Assembly (NCBI RefSeq): GCF_910592395.1
Contig: NC_088322.1
Coordinates: forward strand, 10,535,431-10,599,430
DNA: 64,000 bases
Direction of reading: 5' to 3'
Origin: Lineus longissimus
Taxonomy: Eukaryota > Nemertea > Pilidiophora > Heteronemertea > Lineidae
Positions 1-11,574 of the stretch are shown in pieces. Each line of letters begins with the position of its first letter. The first letter of the stretch is position 1. A program made the translations under genes and the position numbers. Below the pieces are notes generated by a model that worked only from the letters and a program-made list of their open reading frames with translations, was not told the DNA's origin and searched no databases.

Positions 1-45
1 TGACCGTTACTGCGCAAAACAACAGAAAGCATTCCAGGTGAGAGA

Positions 46-243
46 ACTTCCCATGGTCCTCAAAACTCTCCATGGTCCTCAAAACTTTCAATGGTCCTCA
101 AAACTCTCCATGGGCGTCGAAACTTTCTATGGTCCTCAAATCTTTCCATGGCCGTGAAAAATTTCCATGGTCCTCAAAACTCTCCATGGTCATCAAAACT
201 CTCCATGGTTCTCAAAACTTTCCACGGTCCTCAAAACTTTCTG
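46..243. repeat. 19-20 bp minisatellite in an intron
   Basis: About ten degenerate copies of a unit reading roughly CCATGGTCCTCAAAACTTT lie head to tail. The array precedes a splice acceptor at 410, so it probably lies in an intron of the + strand gene ending at 1354. Units differ by single substitutions, for example ATGGGCGTCG and ATGGCCGTGA, so the array is not freshly homogenised. Confidence 0.85.
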
Positions 244-410
244 GGTTCTAAAGCCTGCTTCTCCTGAACTAACCTCTGTAATCAGGAGACCTCCCTATCA
301 AGGCCAGAATTGTCAGCCCCAAGGCTGTCCTTAGGGGGGAGGGACTAGGATTTCCGTGAATTTTGACATTTCTGTAAATGAATCAGATATTTTATGTTTC
401 TCATTTCCAG

Positions 411-1354
411 GAGCAAGAGGCCCTGAAACCAAAGCCTGTGGTGGAGGAAGTGAAAGAAGAAGAAGCCTTACATGATGAGAATCCATTCTGTAAGTTATCA
501 GAGGGTCATTGGGGCTGGTGTAACTCGCATTAGGTTGGGGCACTGGCTACTTAATCAAGGCTCAGGAAGGGGTCAAAACATTTTAAAATGTCCGTGAGTG
601 GTTGAGATATAAGAAAAGGAAAGAATCCACAAAAGTCCCTTTAAGGTGACCCTTATGTAGTGTAGTCAAGTTGATATAAGCATTGATGAAATCACCATTC
701 TCATTTGGCGTCAAATGACCTTCAAATGACCGTGGGCATTGATGATTCTGACATGGCCTGAACCTCATCCTCTGATTTTCCCTCAAGCAATTCAACGCCT
801 CCTCCCCAAGTTTCCCCCCGGTTTCAGTTCTTCCTAGAGTCCCTGGTTACCGTGGGTATACCGGTTTCAACGCCTTCGGGCAATTTACAATTGTCTTCTT
901 TCTTTCTCTAGTCATAGAGGTGGTGTCGGAGACAACTGAAGAGGAACTTCAAGCTGCTGAGGGGGAACAGCCAGATCTTGTAGCTGGAGTAAAAGTGGCA
1001 TACACAGTCAAACAGCCTGTGGACGAGGTATGTAGTAATTCTTAGCAAACTACTGCCATCACCGGTATAATTGAAAAAAATAAAGGAAGTGCTTCCGCGA
1101 GACATCTTCAAAACCAGGGCCAGTTTTGTCACTGCTGTTAACTTAACCAGGCGTTCTCTCCTTTAAGTGAAGTAAGTCCATTATAGAGAACTTGTTTTTG
1201 AACAACGAAGCCTTCGATAACAGATAAACCAAAGAAAAGCTTATTATTATCATCAAAAAACTTTAATTGTATCTTTCAGGGAGGCGATAGTACAACTGGT
1301 GCAGAGGCTGGGACAAGCTTAGACGATCTGATGGCACAGATGAAGAATTTATGA
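411..1354 (+). CDS. C-terminal three exons of an unrecognised acidic protein
   Basis: Three consecutive exons read in one frame: 411-489 (acceptor TTTCCAG, donor GTAAGT), 912-1027 (acceptor TTCTCTAG, donor GTATGT) and 1280-1354 (acceptor CTTTCAG, stop TGA at 1352-1354). They encode about 89 residues, very rich in Glu. Visible features are an acidic tract (VEEVKEEEALHDENPF) containing an NPF tripeptide, a middle block ending AYTVKQPVDE, and a short amphipathic C-terminal end, SLDDLMAQMKNL. NPF tripeptides are known EH-domain ligands in other proteins, but one match proves nothing here. The gene starts to the left of the window. I do not recognise the family. The exon calls are fairly safe because phase is preserved across both introns. 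Confidence 0.7.
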
Positions 1355-1790
1355 TCGGTGCTAAACGAAAATATCATATAGACATTCTAATTGTACATGC
1401 ACATTCTATTTATGGATATCAAAGGGCGATAACCCCAAGTTGTGGTCGGTGCTAAAACGACAATATCATATCGACATTCTATCAGTGCGTGCACATTCTG
1501 TGCATTCATGGTTCAGCATCTTTTCAAAAGGACGATAGTGCCATTTTTTGTTTATAGTGACAAAATGTGTTTTGTGAATTATATTTATGGATAAATGGGT
1601 ACATTCTATTAGCAACAGAAAACACCCAATATCATATAGACTAACAACATTATCATATGGACTTGTATGGACATTCTTTTTCAAAAAGACCCTGCTTGTT
1701 GCAAAAAGACAACATCATATAGACATTCTATCTGTACATGTATGCTATTAACCCTTTTACTGCACTGAAAAATAAAATGATGATATCGAT
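1355..1790 (+). terminator. 3' UTR with internal repeats and poly(A) signal
   Basis: After the stop at 1354 comes AT-rich sequence with four degenerate copies of a motif like ATATCATATAGACATTCTAT (near 1370, 1460, 1628 and 1710). An AATAAA hexamer lies at 1771-1776, about 420 nt after the stop, and is the likely polyadenylation signal of the + strand gene. Confidence 0.55.
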
Positions 1791-1924
1791 ATTTACCTTT
1801 TGTGTGTTATTTCTCCCAAAGCATCTCCTCGCAAAGGTAAAAAGGTAACGCGCCCTTAGCTCCTCTCCCTTAGTATCTCTCCTTGGGCCAAATCGAGAGT
1901 ACTTCTGAGGGTCAAAAGTTACCA

Positions 1925-2860
1925 TGCCTATAGGACCTCTCCTTGAGTCATCTCTGAGGGTTAAAATGTACCATGCCCATAACATCCCTCCCTAAGGACC
2001 TTTAAGAATAAAAAGGCACCCTGCCTATATTGCACTTCTCCTTGGGTCAACTATGAGGGTCAAAAGGTACCATGCCCACAGCATCCCTCCCTAAGGACCT
2101 ATAAGAATAAAAAAGGCACCATGCCTATATTGCACTTCTCCTTGGGTCAACTATGAGGGTCAAAAGGTACCATGCCCACAGCATCCCTCCCTAAGGACCT
2201 TTAAGAATAAAATGGCTCCATGCCTATATTGCACCTCTCCTTGGGTCAACTATGAGGGTCAAAAGGTACCATGCCCATAACATCCCTCCCTAAGGACCTT
2301 TAAGAATAAAAAGGCACCATGCCTATATTGCACTTCTCCTTGGGTCATTTCAGAGGGTCAAAAGGTACCATGCCCATAGCATCCCTCCCTAAGGACCTAT
2401 AAGATAAAATGGCACCATGCCTATATTGCACTTCTCCTTGGGTCAACTATGAGGGTCAAAAGGTACCATGCCCACAGCATCCCTCCCTAAGGATCTATAA
2501 GAATAAAAAAGGCACCATGCCTATATTGCACTTCTCCTTGGGTCAACTATGAGGGTCAAAAGGTACCATGCCCACAGCATCCCTCCCTAAGGACCTATAA
2601 GAATAAAAAAGGCACCATGCCTATATTGCACTTCTCCTTGGGTCAACTATGAGGGTCAAAAGGTACCATGCCCACAGCATCCCTCCCTAAGGACCTTTAA
2701 GAATAAAATGGCTCCATGCCTATATTGCACCTCTCCTTGGGTCATCTCAGAGGGTCAAAAGGTACCATGCCCATAACATTCCTCCCTAAGGACCTGTAAG
2801 AATAAAAAGGCACCATGCCTATATTGCACCTCTCCTTGGGTCAACTGTACCTATTCACCC
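1925..2860. repeat. Satellite-like array, 99-100 bp unit, about nine copies
   Basis: The phrase ATGCCTATATTGCAC recurs near 2021, 2121, 2220, 2319, 2417, 2517, 2617, 2716 and 2815, giving a period of 98-100 bp. Each unit contains two related halves (CTTGGGTCAACTATGAGGGT and CTCCCTAAGGACC), suggesting it arose from a roughly 50-bp monomer. Copies are highly similar, so the core is recently homogenised. No coding potential. Confidence 0.9.
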
Positions 2861-3975
2861 TCAGAGATGCTTTGGGAGAGAGGCAAGAGGCATGCATGTC
2901 TCTCTCCCTAAGCATCTCTGAGGGTCAAAAAGTTACATGCCTATAGCCTCTCTCCCTAAGCATCTTCGAGAGTCAAAAAGTACAATGCCTACTTCCTCTC
3001 TCGCTAAGCATATCTGAAGGTAAGAAGGCACCAGGCTAATAGAGCCTCTCCTGTAAAAAAGTACCAGGCCTATAGCCTTCCTGTGTCATCCCCGATGGCC
3101 AAAAGGTACCATGCCTAATGACCATCCCCTTTTGTGATCTCTGAGGGTCAAAAACAAACCTGGCCATAGCCACTCTCACTGGTCTGTGCTTGAGTACAGC
3201 CAACGGTCTACGGCACCAGGTCTCCTGTGGTTAATAGAGATACCCAGGACACTTGGGTACCTTTTGACCCTCCAAGATGACACAAGAAGAGGTGCTGGGC
3301 GTGGTACCTTCTTGCCTTCAGAGATGCTGAGAGAGAGACGCCATAGGCGTTCTACTTTTTGACCCTCAACGTTGCTTACTGAGAGAGGCTATGGCCAGGG
3401 TACTTTTTGACCCTCAGAGATGACAAAAGGGGATGTTCGTTAGGCATGACACAGGTTATGCATGGTGCCTTTTGACCCTCCGTGATGACACAGGGAGGTG
3501 CTATTGACGTGTTACCTTCTTACCTTCAGAAATGCTTAGGGAGAGTGGCAGTAGGCATGCTACATTTTGACCCTCAACGTTGCTTAGTGTGAGAGACTAT
3601 GGCCAGGGTACTTTTTGACCCTCAGAGAGGCTCAAGGGGAGGTTCATTAGGTATGGTACCTTTTTTCCCTCGGGGATGACACAGGAAGGCTATAGGCCTG
3701 GTACTTTTTTACTCTCAAGAGTCGACCATAGGAGAGATGCTATGGGCATAGTGCTTACCCGCGGAGATGACACGAATAGCAACCCTCCCTAAGAATCTGT
3801 GAGATTATACAGCATCATGCCTACAGAACCACTCACTGTGTCATCTCCGAGTGCCAAAAGGTACAGAGCCCATATCCGCTCTCCCTAAGCATTTCTGAGG
3901 GTCAAAAGGTACAATGTCTATGGCTTCTCTGCCGAAGCATCTCTGAAGGTAAGAAGGTACCAGGCCAATAGCGCT
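2861..3975. repeat. Degenerate flank of the satellite, with an orientation switch
   Basis: Half-unit repeats (CCTAAGCATCTCTGAGGGTC and variants) continue to about 3230. From about 3245 to 3770 the same motif appears as its reverse complement (TTTTGACCCTCAGAGATGA and variants), and from about 3780 to 3970 it returns to the first orientation. The array therefore contains an inverted block of about 0.5 kb. No gene is seen. Confidence 0.8.
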
Positions 3976-4530
3976 CTAATCAGGTCACTACTCTATTGCG
4001 TGCACTAGGGTGTCTTGAAAGGGTCTACTGGAGTTATCATAACGCCAGGGACAATGTCAAAACCTGTGTTGTTATACCCATATCAAATCTCCGGCGACAA
4101 TGTCACTCACTACCACATGTATGTCTTGATACTCTTCAAGCTGGTTATCAAATCTCTATGGACAATGTCACAACCTTTGATGTTATACTCGTTCAGTTGG
4201 TTATTAGATCTCCTTTCACTACCTCCGTTTTAAATACTTTTGCAGGTAAAGTGGAACTTCCCTCAGTGAATTTGGTCCCAAATTGGTTCATTCAATTTGA
4301 CCTGTCACTGGGGTGCAGGGTCTGGAGGTCTACTGAAGTTATTAAATCGCCAGGGACAATGTCACATCCTGTGATTTTATACTCACCTCCCAGCTGGTGG
4401 GACAATGTCACTCACTACCTGGGTCTTAAAACCCTTCCAGCAGGTAATCAAACCACCAGGGACAATGTCACAACCTGTAATTTTTTACTCTCTGAGCTGG
4501 TTATCAATATACAGTTTACAAACTGATATC
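3975..4530. repeat. Interspersed tandem repeat (CAGGGACAATGTCAC motif), first copy
   Basis: Six or more spaced copies of CCAGGGACAATGTCAC lie between stretches reading ..AGCTGGTTATCAAATC. The same segment recurs at 10440-11045, at the equivalent position of the second paraoxonase duplication unit. Long open frames across it (176 codons here, 245 codons in the second copy) come from repeat periodicity and are not called as genes. It lies just beyond the poly(A) signal of PON-A. Confidence 0.75.
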
Positions 4531-4588
4531 ACTTTCCAGTTATTTTAAAGCTCAAAGACAAAAGCAACATAATTCACAATTGAAACCT

Positions 4589-4594
4589 TTTATT
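4589..4594 (-). terminator. Poly(A) signal candidate of PON-A
   Basis: AATAAA on the - strand, about 550 nt past the PON-A stop. The hexamer is also present at the aligned position 11110-11115 downstream of PON-B, within otherwise similar flanking sequence (..GAAACxTxTTTATTxxAACATTTTCTAG). That conservation across the duplication supports its use. Confidence 0.55.
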
Positions 4595-4791
4595 AAAACA
4601 TTTTCTAGACATCTGTAGAAAACACTTAGTCCGATAAAGTTATCTGAAAATGAAGTATTAGTACTATTATTGTAAATGACCCAGAGGGCAAAAGGTTATT
4701 GATATGTTAGACGCTACTATACATGTACATGGCCCATTTTACACAAATTGCATGCAGTTATTTCGAAGTCAGTGTACCCGTATAATTTTTA

Positions 4792-4985
4792 ACTCAGTTT
4801 ATCCAGTTAACATGCAATTAATTTTTGTAGGAACTTTTTGTTATGTACCCTATAACTCAGTATATCCAGTTAACATGCAATTAATTTGTGTAGGAACTTT
4901 TTGTTATGTACCGTATAACTCAGTATATCCAGTTAACATGCAATTAATTTTTGTAGGAAATATTTGTTCATCTGATGTGATTCCC
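4792..4985. repeat. About 62-bp VNTR, three copies, in PON-A 3' UTR
   Basis: Three tandem copies of a unit containing AACTCAGTATATCCAGTTAA and a following TTTTTGTTATGTACC. The array lies between the PON-A stop codon (5141) and the candidate poly(A) signal (4589), so it is probably transcribed. The same array is expanded next to PON-B. Confidence 0.85.
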
Positions 4986-5140
4986 TAACTCTCATCATGA
5001 TGAGAGCATTTTTACTCTGCCCCCCCCCCCGAAATGCTGACACAGATGCTGTCACAGCCTGCAGGCTTCGAGAAGCTGTTTCTACAGTGACTTTGATGCC
5101 ACACACTACAACTAGTTTCTAATCTACTGTTAAGGTTTTT

Positions 5141-8100
5141 TTATTCGACTGGCATTGTGATGTCACAGTACAGAAGTTCTTTCTGGACTGTCCCAACCAG
5201 AAGTCTCTTGTTGTATTCGACTGCAGACGTTGAAGCCTGGACAAGGGATCCATCGTCCGATAGAATCTCCACGATGTCGGTGATATTCTCATGGTCCATC
5301 TTAATACGGAGTACCTGGAACAAAAATATATTCAGAGCTGGGAGTGTATACACCATAATCATACCCTGCTGCCATAATCCAAGTCAGATTGCAGGTGCGA
5401 GTTGTACAACTTGTATAGGCAGGTGCAGAACAGGGGAGGGGTTCAGGAGGTTCTACCACCCCTCCCTCCTCGATGGGCTAGGTTCTAATGAAAACCTGGC
5501 CTGTGAATGAGGTTTCCATGATAGCCTTACCGAAATGTATCGGTTTTAATCCGCCTGTCTGGTTGGTTGGGTGACCGGAACCACAGGTATTTCTTATGTG
5601 GCTTAATTCATAATTAACTTTTATCAGTGCGTCTTTATGCGTTTGAGACTGTTGTCAGTAATGTATGCCCTATCCTACTAACCTGACTACTGGCCTGAAC
5701 ATCAGCGTTCTCACAGTGTGCAACTATCTGCCAGCCAATAGGATGGGCACCAGTCCACAGGGCTCCAGTCTCGTCAACAAAGATGTTATCAGCTCCAGTG
5801 TGAAGATTATGGGACTGTAAAATAATCAAACAAAATCAGTCAATCGGTAGAAAATTAATAATATTGATCATTTCCTACTTTAACTGCTTGCATCCATTGG
5901 ACCTTGATCACATTCAATAGCAAGGACAGCCATGGGAGTGTCCCCCCTGTAGGCTGTAAAGTGCCTTGCAAACAAGCAATATTTGTCTGGCCTCTAGTGG
6001 CAGTAGTGCTGTTGTTTCTTACCTTGACAAGCTCCAAAGAACCAGAGTCCAGTATCTTATAGACGTTGAGGAAGCTAACGTTATTGATGAGGTAGAGGTA
6101 CCTGAAAATCAACGTTTGCAAAAGCTGAAAGATTTTCACTTAGTGCATACCACTGCAGTTCCTAACAAGATGTTGTGATTGGCCCAATTAGCATGATCAG
6201 TAACAATTACAGTCCTGATATCACTTACTTTCCGTCCCGAGATTTCGCCAATCCATTTGTTATAAAGAAACCAGTTGGGATGACGGCTTTGAAGTCTTTG
6301 CCATTGAAATAGAAAACGCCACCCCAACTCAACATTAGGATGCTCTCGATATGCCGCTTCCACTGGACGCTGCTATAGAAGAAGTTCGAGGCATAAAACG
6401 TCTCGCCACTCATCATCACGACATCATTGAACCTGGGGAAATATAAATAGCGTTATGCAAGTAGAACCTGTCTATTAAGGACAATCTCGTGACTGATAAG
6501 GGCTGTCCTTAATAGAGAGGTAGAGAGGACAATGCAATGGACAAAACCAATTTGGGACCAAACCTAGTGTCCTTAATAGAGAGTTGTCTGCTTTTGGGGG
6601 TACAATGGGCACAATGCCATGGTGCCTAGGGCTCTCTGTGTTCGGGGCGGCATGGCATTACAACACTCTGAATATGCCGAGAAAGAGTACTACATACATG
6701 CCGATCATTGGATCAGAATAGCTCCTCACGTGTGTGAATCTTCCATCGGATAACCTGAACTCGAACCTCTCGACTCGGTCTGCTTCATAGTTCGGATGGT
6801 TCACCACGAGGACGATCACAACGCCTGGAGAGAGAAAAAGATTGGAAATAGATACATGTAAATAAATCATTGTTGTGTTTTTGTAGTTTGGAGCCGGGGC
6901 TCGATCCTGTGCAGTTTCTGGATGAACTAAAAAGAGCCATTCTGAAATTCTCACCTGAATTTTTCTCCTCCCACAATGAAATCCCATGTGGGGTGAACTT
7001 CTCCATGTCAATGCTGCCCTTTTCCTGCATGTGGATCTTAAGAGGGGTCACCTTGATCTCGGGACGCTTCATGTCAAAGAGGAGGATTTGGCCCTTTCCC
7101 TTGCTGAAGCTTGGGTGGTCCCCATTTACAGCTCGCGCAGAAAAGCCCTAGAATATAACAAATCAAACCTTAGATATTTCACAACATCATTATAAAAATG
7201 CTAATTTAGGGGTTAGAAAATATAACATAAAATTCAAGCTTTCATATCAAACTACAATCATCATGTGCCAAATGGCTACCATGTCAACTGAAGTGGAATG
7301 TTTTTTTTATTTGTGCCGTGGTAAATGTAAAAAGTAAATATTTGTCTGGTGGCCCGTTTTAATTAGAAAGATCCCAAGGACAGTTTCAAAATGCATGATC
7401 ACTCAGAGAATCCTCTTATGCCCTGGCTGATATGTTCTCTTTCTTTAAAGCTCAACTGCATGCACAAAACCAGAGCGTCCCATGCGGCAATAGTAAGAAA
7501 TTCAAACGATCGAAAGGTCCTTCTGAATACGGCCTGAAACATGATAGACCTCCAATGCTTCGAGCTGCCAGCAAATATATCTTATATGAATGGCGATTAT
7601 GCTTTATTTTTGAGAGATGAACCAGAAATTTTCTCAAGTACATGTAATAGAAGAAGATACCAAGACAAAGGTGAACATTGCTAAGAGAAAACGTAGACTC
7701 CGCATACATAATCACGCACAGCAAAGACTTGACAATGACTTTCTTCCTGCAGTTGCCCACTGGAAGCCGCTCAAAGATGTTGAACAAAGATTACACACAA
7801 ATGTTTGCACATTCTATTGGCGTATAAAACGACAGGCATTTGAAGCGGCCCAGTGGCCTTGAAGATAAGAGTGTTGGCATATAAAACCAGAGGTCTCGAG
7901 TTCGAGTCCCGATGAGAGGACCTCTTTATTTTTTTCCTTCCAGAATTCTCTGCGAAGGTCCGCATCGTCCCACGGCTTGCTGGTTCGTGAAATCAAGGCG
8001 CATGCGAGGGATCATGGCGCATGCGATCATTATTGAACGTCGCAGCACAAAATAATTGCTTGTTTGCATGCTGCTTTACCGATGTGATGAATACGAGACC

Positions 8101-8745
8101 TCCTGATGTCATTTCCATATCTTCCGAGCCATACTTCACACCGTCGACAAGCTGGCAGGGTCCAGGAAGGTGTTTGAATATCGTCTTGTGCAAACCCAAC
8201 ATGTGGCTGCAATGAAACGTTTCAGTTGATAATGTTTTATTTAAAGATGTGAATTTATCACTGAAATGTTATCTGAATACAGTTAAAGGGAGACTATAGG
8301 CAATCTCACTTGAATTGTCGACCCAAAAAGCTTAACAATTAAAGGTGGACTATAGGTAGGTAATAGATAGATGGTCAAATTGGTTGTCTTCAGGTGAAGA
8401 TTATGCACGGTCAGGAGCCTGGGTTGCGTTCAATTCAGTGATAATTATATTCCTTATACAGGCATTTTGAATAGTGGAGAGATCCCTAACTCCCCTTATA
8501 GAAAACTGCATGGAAAACACTGGCTTGGCAATATCACATCAAAAACAGTCTGGCATAGACACAAACATTTCCCTGTGGATTGTTGAGTTTTTTTCTCGTG
8601 GAGAAACTCCAGGTCCAGAGTCACCCGATAAATCTTTCGACACAATGACAAGATAGTTAGTTTCAACCACTTACAGAATGTTGACCGCTTTATAAAGAAC
8701 AACTGCCAGGACAACAGTGCCGATGGCACCACGCAAAGACACCAT
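5141..8745 (-). CDS. Paraoxonase-like lactonase/arylesterase, copy A
   Basis: Eight exons: 8675-8745, 8080-8206, 6955-7147, 6698-6824, 6229-6432, 6023-6101, 5683-5814, 5141-5314. All have AG/GT borders and compatible phases; together they encode 368 residues, close to PON1 (355). Exon 1 gives a hydrophobic N-terminus (MVSLRGAIGTVVLAVVLYKA), like the retained signal anchor of vertebrate PONs, so the product is probably secretory or membrane-tethered. Family residues are visible: GSEDMEM (calcium ligands Glu53/Asp54 in PON1), PHGIS and VNHPN (catalytic His115 and His134), FYASN (Asn168), ITNG (Asn224), GADNIFVD (Asp269/Asn270), and cysteines in GPCQL and LLYCD matching the Cys42-Cys353 disulfide. 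The free Cys284 of PON1 is Ala here (TGAHP). PONs are six-bladed beta-propeller calcium-dependent hydrolases of lactones and esters; the substrate cannot be inferred. Confidence 0.93.
6460..6600. mobile_element. Fragment of the TTAATAGAGAG inverted-repeat element in PON-A intron 4
   Basis: Sequence reading GTAGAACCTGTCTATTAAGG ... AGTGTCCTTAATAGAGAG closely matches the element at 17651-17828. It lacks a clear right end. The corresponding intron of PON-B does not show it, so it inserted after the duplication or was lost from B. Confidence 0.6.
7841..7935 (+). mobile_element. tRNA-derived SINE-like Pol III promoter in PON-A intron 2
   Basis: A box A-like stretch (GCGGCCCAGTGGCC, 7845-7858) is followed about 45 nt later by a box B-like stretch (GAGTTCGAGTCCC, 7898-7910), then a T7 run at about 7927. 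That is the layout of an internal Pol III promoter plus terminator. The T-arm pairs 4 of 5 positions, but no convincing 7-bp acceptor stem forms, so this is not a functional tRNA gene. It lies in intron 2 of PON-A and is absent from the aligned PON-B intron. A tRNA-derived SINE head is the likely identity. Confidence 0.45.
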
Positions 8746-8860
8746 GTTTACTTAGGCAAGATGGGCACTTGACATTTGCCTGAAAATGCAAAGTTTTAAA
8801 AAATGATGAGAAAAACGATGAGAAGAACAGAGGAAATTTCTAGCATTTGTACATTGATGG

Positions 8861-8979
8861 GGCATTTGTAACCACATCCCCTATAGGGAGTAGGCTACTG
8901 GTAGAAACCCTGGAGCTAATTTCGAAATAAGCTCCAGGGGTTCTGCTGCCAGTAGGGGACAGGGTAGGCTACAGATGCC
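8861..8979. repeat. Imperfect hairpin upstream of PON-A
   Basis: An inverted repeat of about 119 bp runs from GGCATTTGTA (8861) to TACAGATGCC (ending 8979). Its centre is a quasi-palindrome, CCTGGAGCTAATTTCG / AAATAAGCTCCAGG. It starts about 115 bp upstream of the PON-A ATG. The aligned site upstream of PON-B (about 15913-15962) keeps the outer GGCATTTGTA / GTACAGATGCC arms but lacks the inner part. Confidence 0.65.
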
Positions 8980-10440
8980 CTTAGTCGATCATTATGAATG
9001 ATTTCGATGCCAATTTTGGTGATTTTATTTGGGAATGCAGAACATGCCGGCCAGCAAGAGGGTGGGAATTTGAGGTTTTTGTTCCTGCTGGTGTAGGAGG
9101 CCAATGGAAAACTCACAGGACGCTCTACACATTTTTTAGCTCAATTGAAATTGAGAGTGAACACAGCTAGCAAATGACGACGTCAATCACGCATTATCAG
9201 GTGCACAACGTCATTTGCTGGCTCTGTGAGCTGATTGGTTCAGTTATGCACAAACCGTACCATCGCCATATCGCATTATCGGTATATCCGGGACTAAAGT
9301 GCGTTGACCTATTTATCTGTTCATTCGGAAACAGGGACTAGGCCTTGGTAATGGTAGGCCTATGGTATGCGTATGCATTGGGGTATGATATTATTATTAT
9401 TTATAACTTCTGGAATTTTTTAATTTCTTGTAGAACTTTTTGCCTCAAATCCCTGTGGATTCTGATACCGCCTGTTTCACACCCGGGGCCTCGAGTATTG
9501 GAAATCTATTTTGGCAGAGAGAGAATATCGAAAACCATTTACATGTACATCGTATATGCTTGGAGAATGGAGAATGGATGGTGGTTCAGGGTTAGCTGTA
9601 CAGTCAAAATGCGGATATTTACAAGGAATATTTACATGAATACATGACATATTCGGAAACACTACCTACTTCTTTTATTGCCTCACAAGAGAGAACATGC
9701 TAAAAATACGAAATACGGCACTTTTCACGGCAACACAATTCAAAAGCGATTTATTTGCATTACAACAAGCAGACGCCCCAATGTAGGCCAGACTGTTGTC
9801 CCGCTCGTGCTTCCACTATGAGCCTTGGTGTTGGAAATTTATAACTAAACGCCTTGGTAATTGTGACTCGGTCTCTGAACGAAAAGCAGACATTCAGGCT
9901 TTCTATTTTTGTTTGCATGGTTACTGTCCTACGGCTCAGCAAATATGTTTCACTGCTTCTTCACATAAAGAGAAAGAAAAAAGTCTTTGACCAGTGACCA
10001 TACTTTACATTTTTGCATCCTTATTGCTTAGTCCCGAATTCATCAGGATAGCCAAATACAGATTGGTGGTGGTATAATCAAAAGCAGAATTTCGAATGCT
10101 GAGGGGAGAGGCTACGGGCATGGTACCTGTATGATTGAATCGAGTGGTGTATGCCAGCGACCCATGAGACCAAGCTAAGTCACATACCCATATTGCTTGA
10201 TGGGGCTTTGTCACAACAACATAGGACAAAACTCCAGCTTATTTAGCCTATTTTTAAACCCATAATGATATATGCCACAGACCCACATGGGAACATTCTG
10301 ATCACATACCATAGACCTATTAGACCAAGTTGGGTTTCGTGCCAATCGCTTGGTTTGGCATTGTCACCTCTTTGATAATGACATCCTCTCTATCAAGGAC
10401 ACTGGTCTTGGTCGTAAATTGGTTGTTTCCATTTGATTTA
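8980..10440. other. Upstream flank of PON-A and duplication junction, no gene seen
   Basis: Contains a CCAAT box on the - strand (in GATTGGTTC, about 9234-9242), roughly 490 bp upstream of the PON-A ATG. The segment 9085-9300 aligns with 16071-16286, and 9700-9990 aligns with 16640-16708 plus 17914-18130 in the second unit. Short open frames here are not conserved between the copies. The similarity to the second unit fades near 10,090, and the repeat starting near 10,440 begins the second unit. Confidence 0.5.
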
Positions 10441-11045
10441 ACCTCGCATCAGGTCACCTCTCCATCGAGGTCTCTAGGCCGTCTTGAGAGGGTCCACTTT
10501 AATTATCAAATCGCCAGGGACAACGTCACAACCTGTGATTCCATACTCTTCCAGCTGTTTACCAAATCTCCAGGGACAATGTCACTCACTACCTGTGTCT
10601 TAAATACTCTTCAAGCTGGATATCAAATCTCTATAGACAATGTCACAACCTTTGATGTTATACTCGTTCAGCTGGGAATTAGATCTCCTCATATTTTAAA
10701 TACTCTTGTAGCTACAGTGGAACCTCCCAGCGGTTTTGGTCCCAAACGGGTTGTTTTCATTTTGATTTTGAACCTTTCTAATCCGGTCACCTCTCCTTTG
10801 AGGTCACTAGGGCGTCTTGAGAGGGTCCACTGTAGTTATCAAATCACCAGAGACAATGTCGCATCCGCTGATTTTATACTATCCCAGCTGGTTGTCAAAT
10901 CTCCAGGGACATTGTCACTCACTACCAGTGCTTTAAAACCCTTCCAGCTAGATATCAAACCGCCAGGAGGGACAATTTCACAACCCGTGATTTGTTACTC
11001 TCTGAGCTGGTTATCAAATCTACAGTTTACAATTTACAAACTGAG
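10440..11045. repeat. Interspersed tandem repeat (CAGGGACAATGTCAC motif), second copy
   Basis: Counterpart of 3975-4530. It contains repeated CCAGGGACAATGTCACTCAC and AGCTGGTTATCAAATC motifs. A 245-codon open frame spans it, but the motif periodicity and the lack of frame conservation with the first copy argue against a gene. Confidence 0.75.
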
Positions 11046-11109
11046 ATCACTTTTCCAAATATTTTGAAGCTCAAAGACAAAGGTAACATAATTTACATTT
11101 TGAAACATA

Positions 11110-11115
11110 TTTATT
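11110..11115 (-). terminator. Poly(A) signal candidate of PON-B
   Basis: AATAAA on the - strand at the position aligned with 4589-4594 of PON-A. It lies about 1.2 kb past the PON-B stop; the extra length relative to A comes mostly from the expanded VNTR at 11575-12130. Confidence 0.5.
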
Positions 11116-11574
11116 GGAACATTTTCTAGACATCTGTTGAAAAGGTCTAGTCCAATCAAGTTATCTCAAAATTAAATTGTAAATGACCCGCTGGGCAAAA
11201 GAGATAACAGATAACATGAAATGATATCAATATGTTAGACGATACTATATGTTGTATACAAAATGTGAAGCATTTTTGTAATTTTCTATTGTAACTAATA
11301 TCATTCATCATTGAATAAAACAGCCTTTACTTATTAAACAAAATAGTGATTTTGATTATTTTGCATAAACTTCATTTATGGCATTTATTTTTGTTACAAG
11401 ATCTTTTTGAAGATAAATGATAATTTTATGGTGTAAGCCACCGATATCAACAAGGGAAATTTCGTATGCAGCATTTTTCCATTCACACTGTAATACATTG
11501 TACAAGAAAAACATTTTTTAGGTCGCACAAATTATTATATCATATCTGAATAGTATAAGTTTAATACCCAGAAA

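Noticed and set aside
1925-2860. Regularly spaced repeats considered as a CRISPR array
   Set aside because: The whole 100-bp unit is repeated with no unique spacers, and the context is eukaryotic.
3996-4526. 176-codon + strand frame
   Set aside because: It consists of translated repeats (DNVTT, FQLVIKSP..) and is not conserved as a frame in the second copy at 10330-11067.
7841-7935. Functional tRNA gene
   Set aside because: No pairing acceptor stem and no convincing anticodon arm; kept only as a SINE-like promoter.
10330-11067. 245-codon + strand frame, the longest in the first 18 kb
   Set aside because: Same repeat family as 3996-4526, no splice context, no family resemblance; frame openness follows from repeat periodicity.
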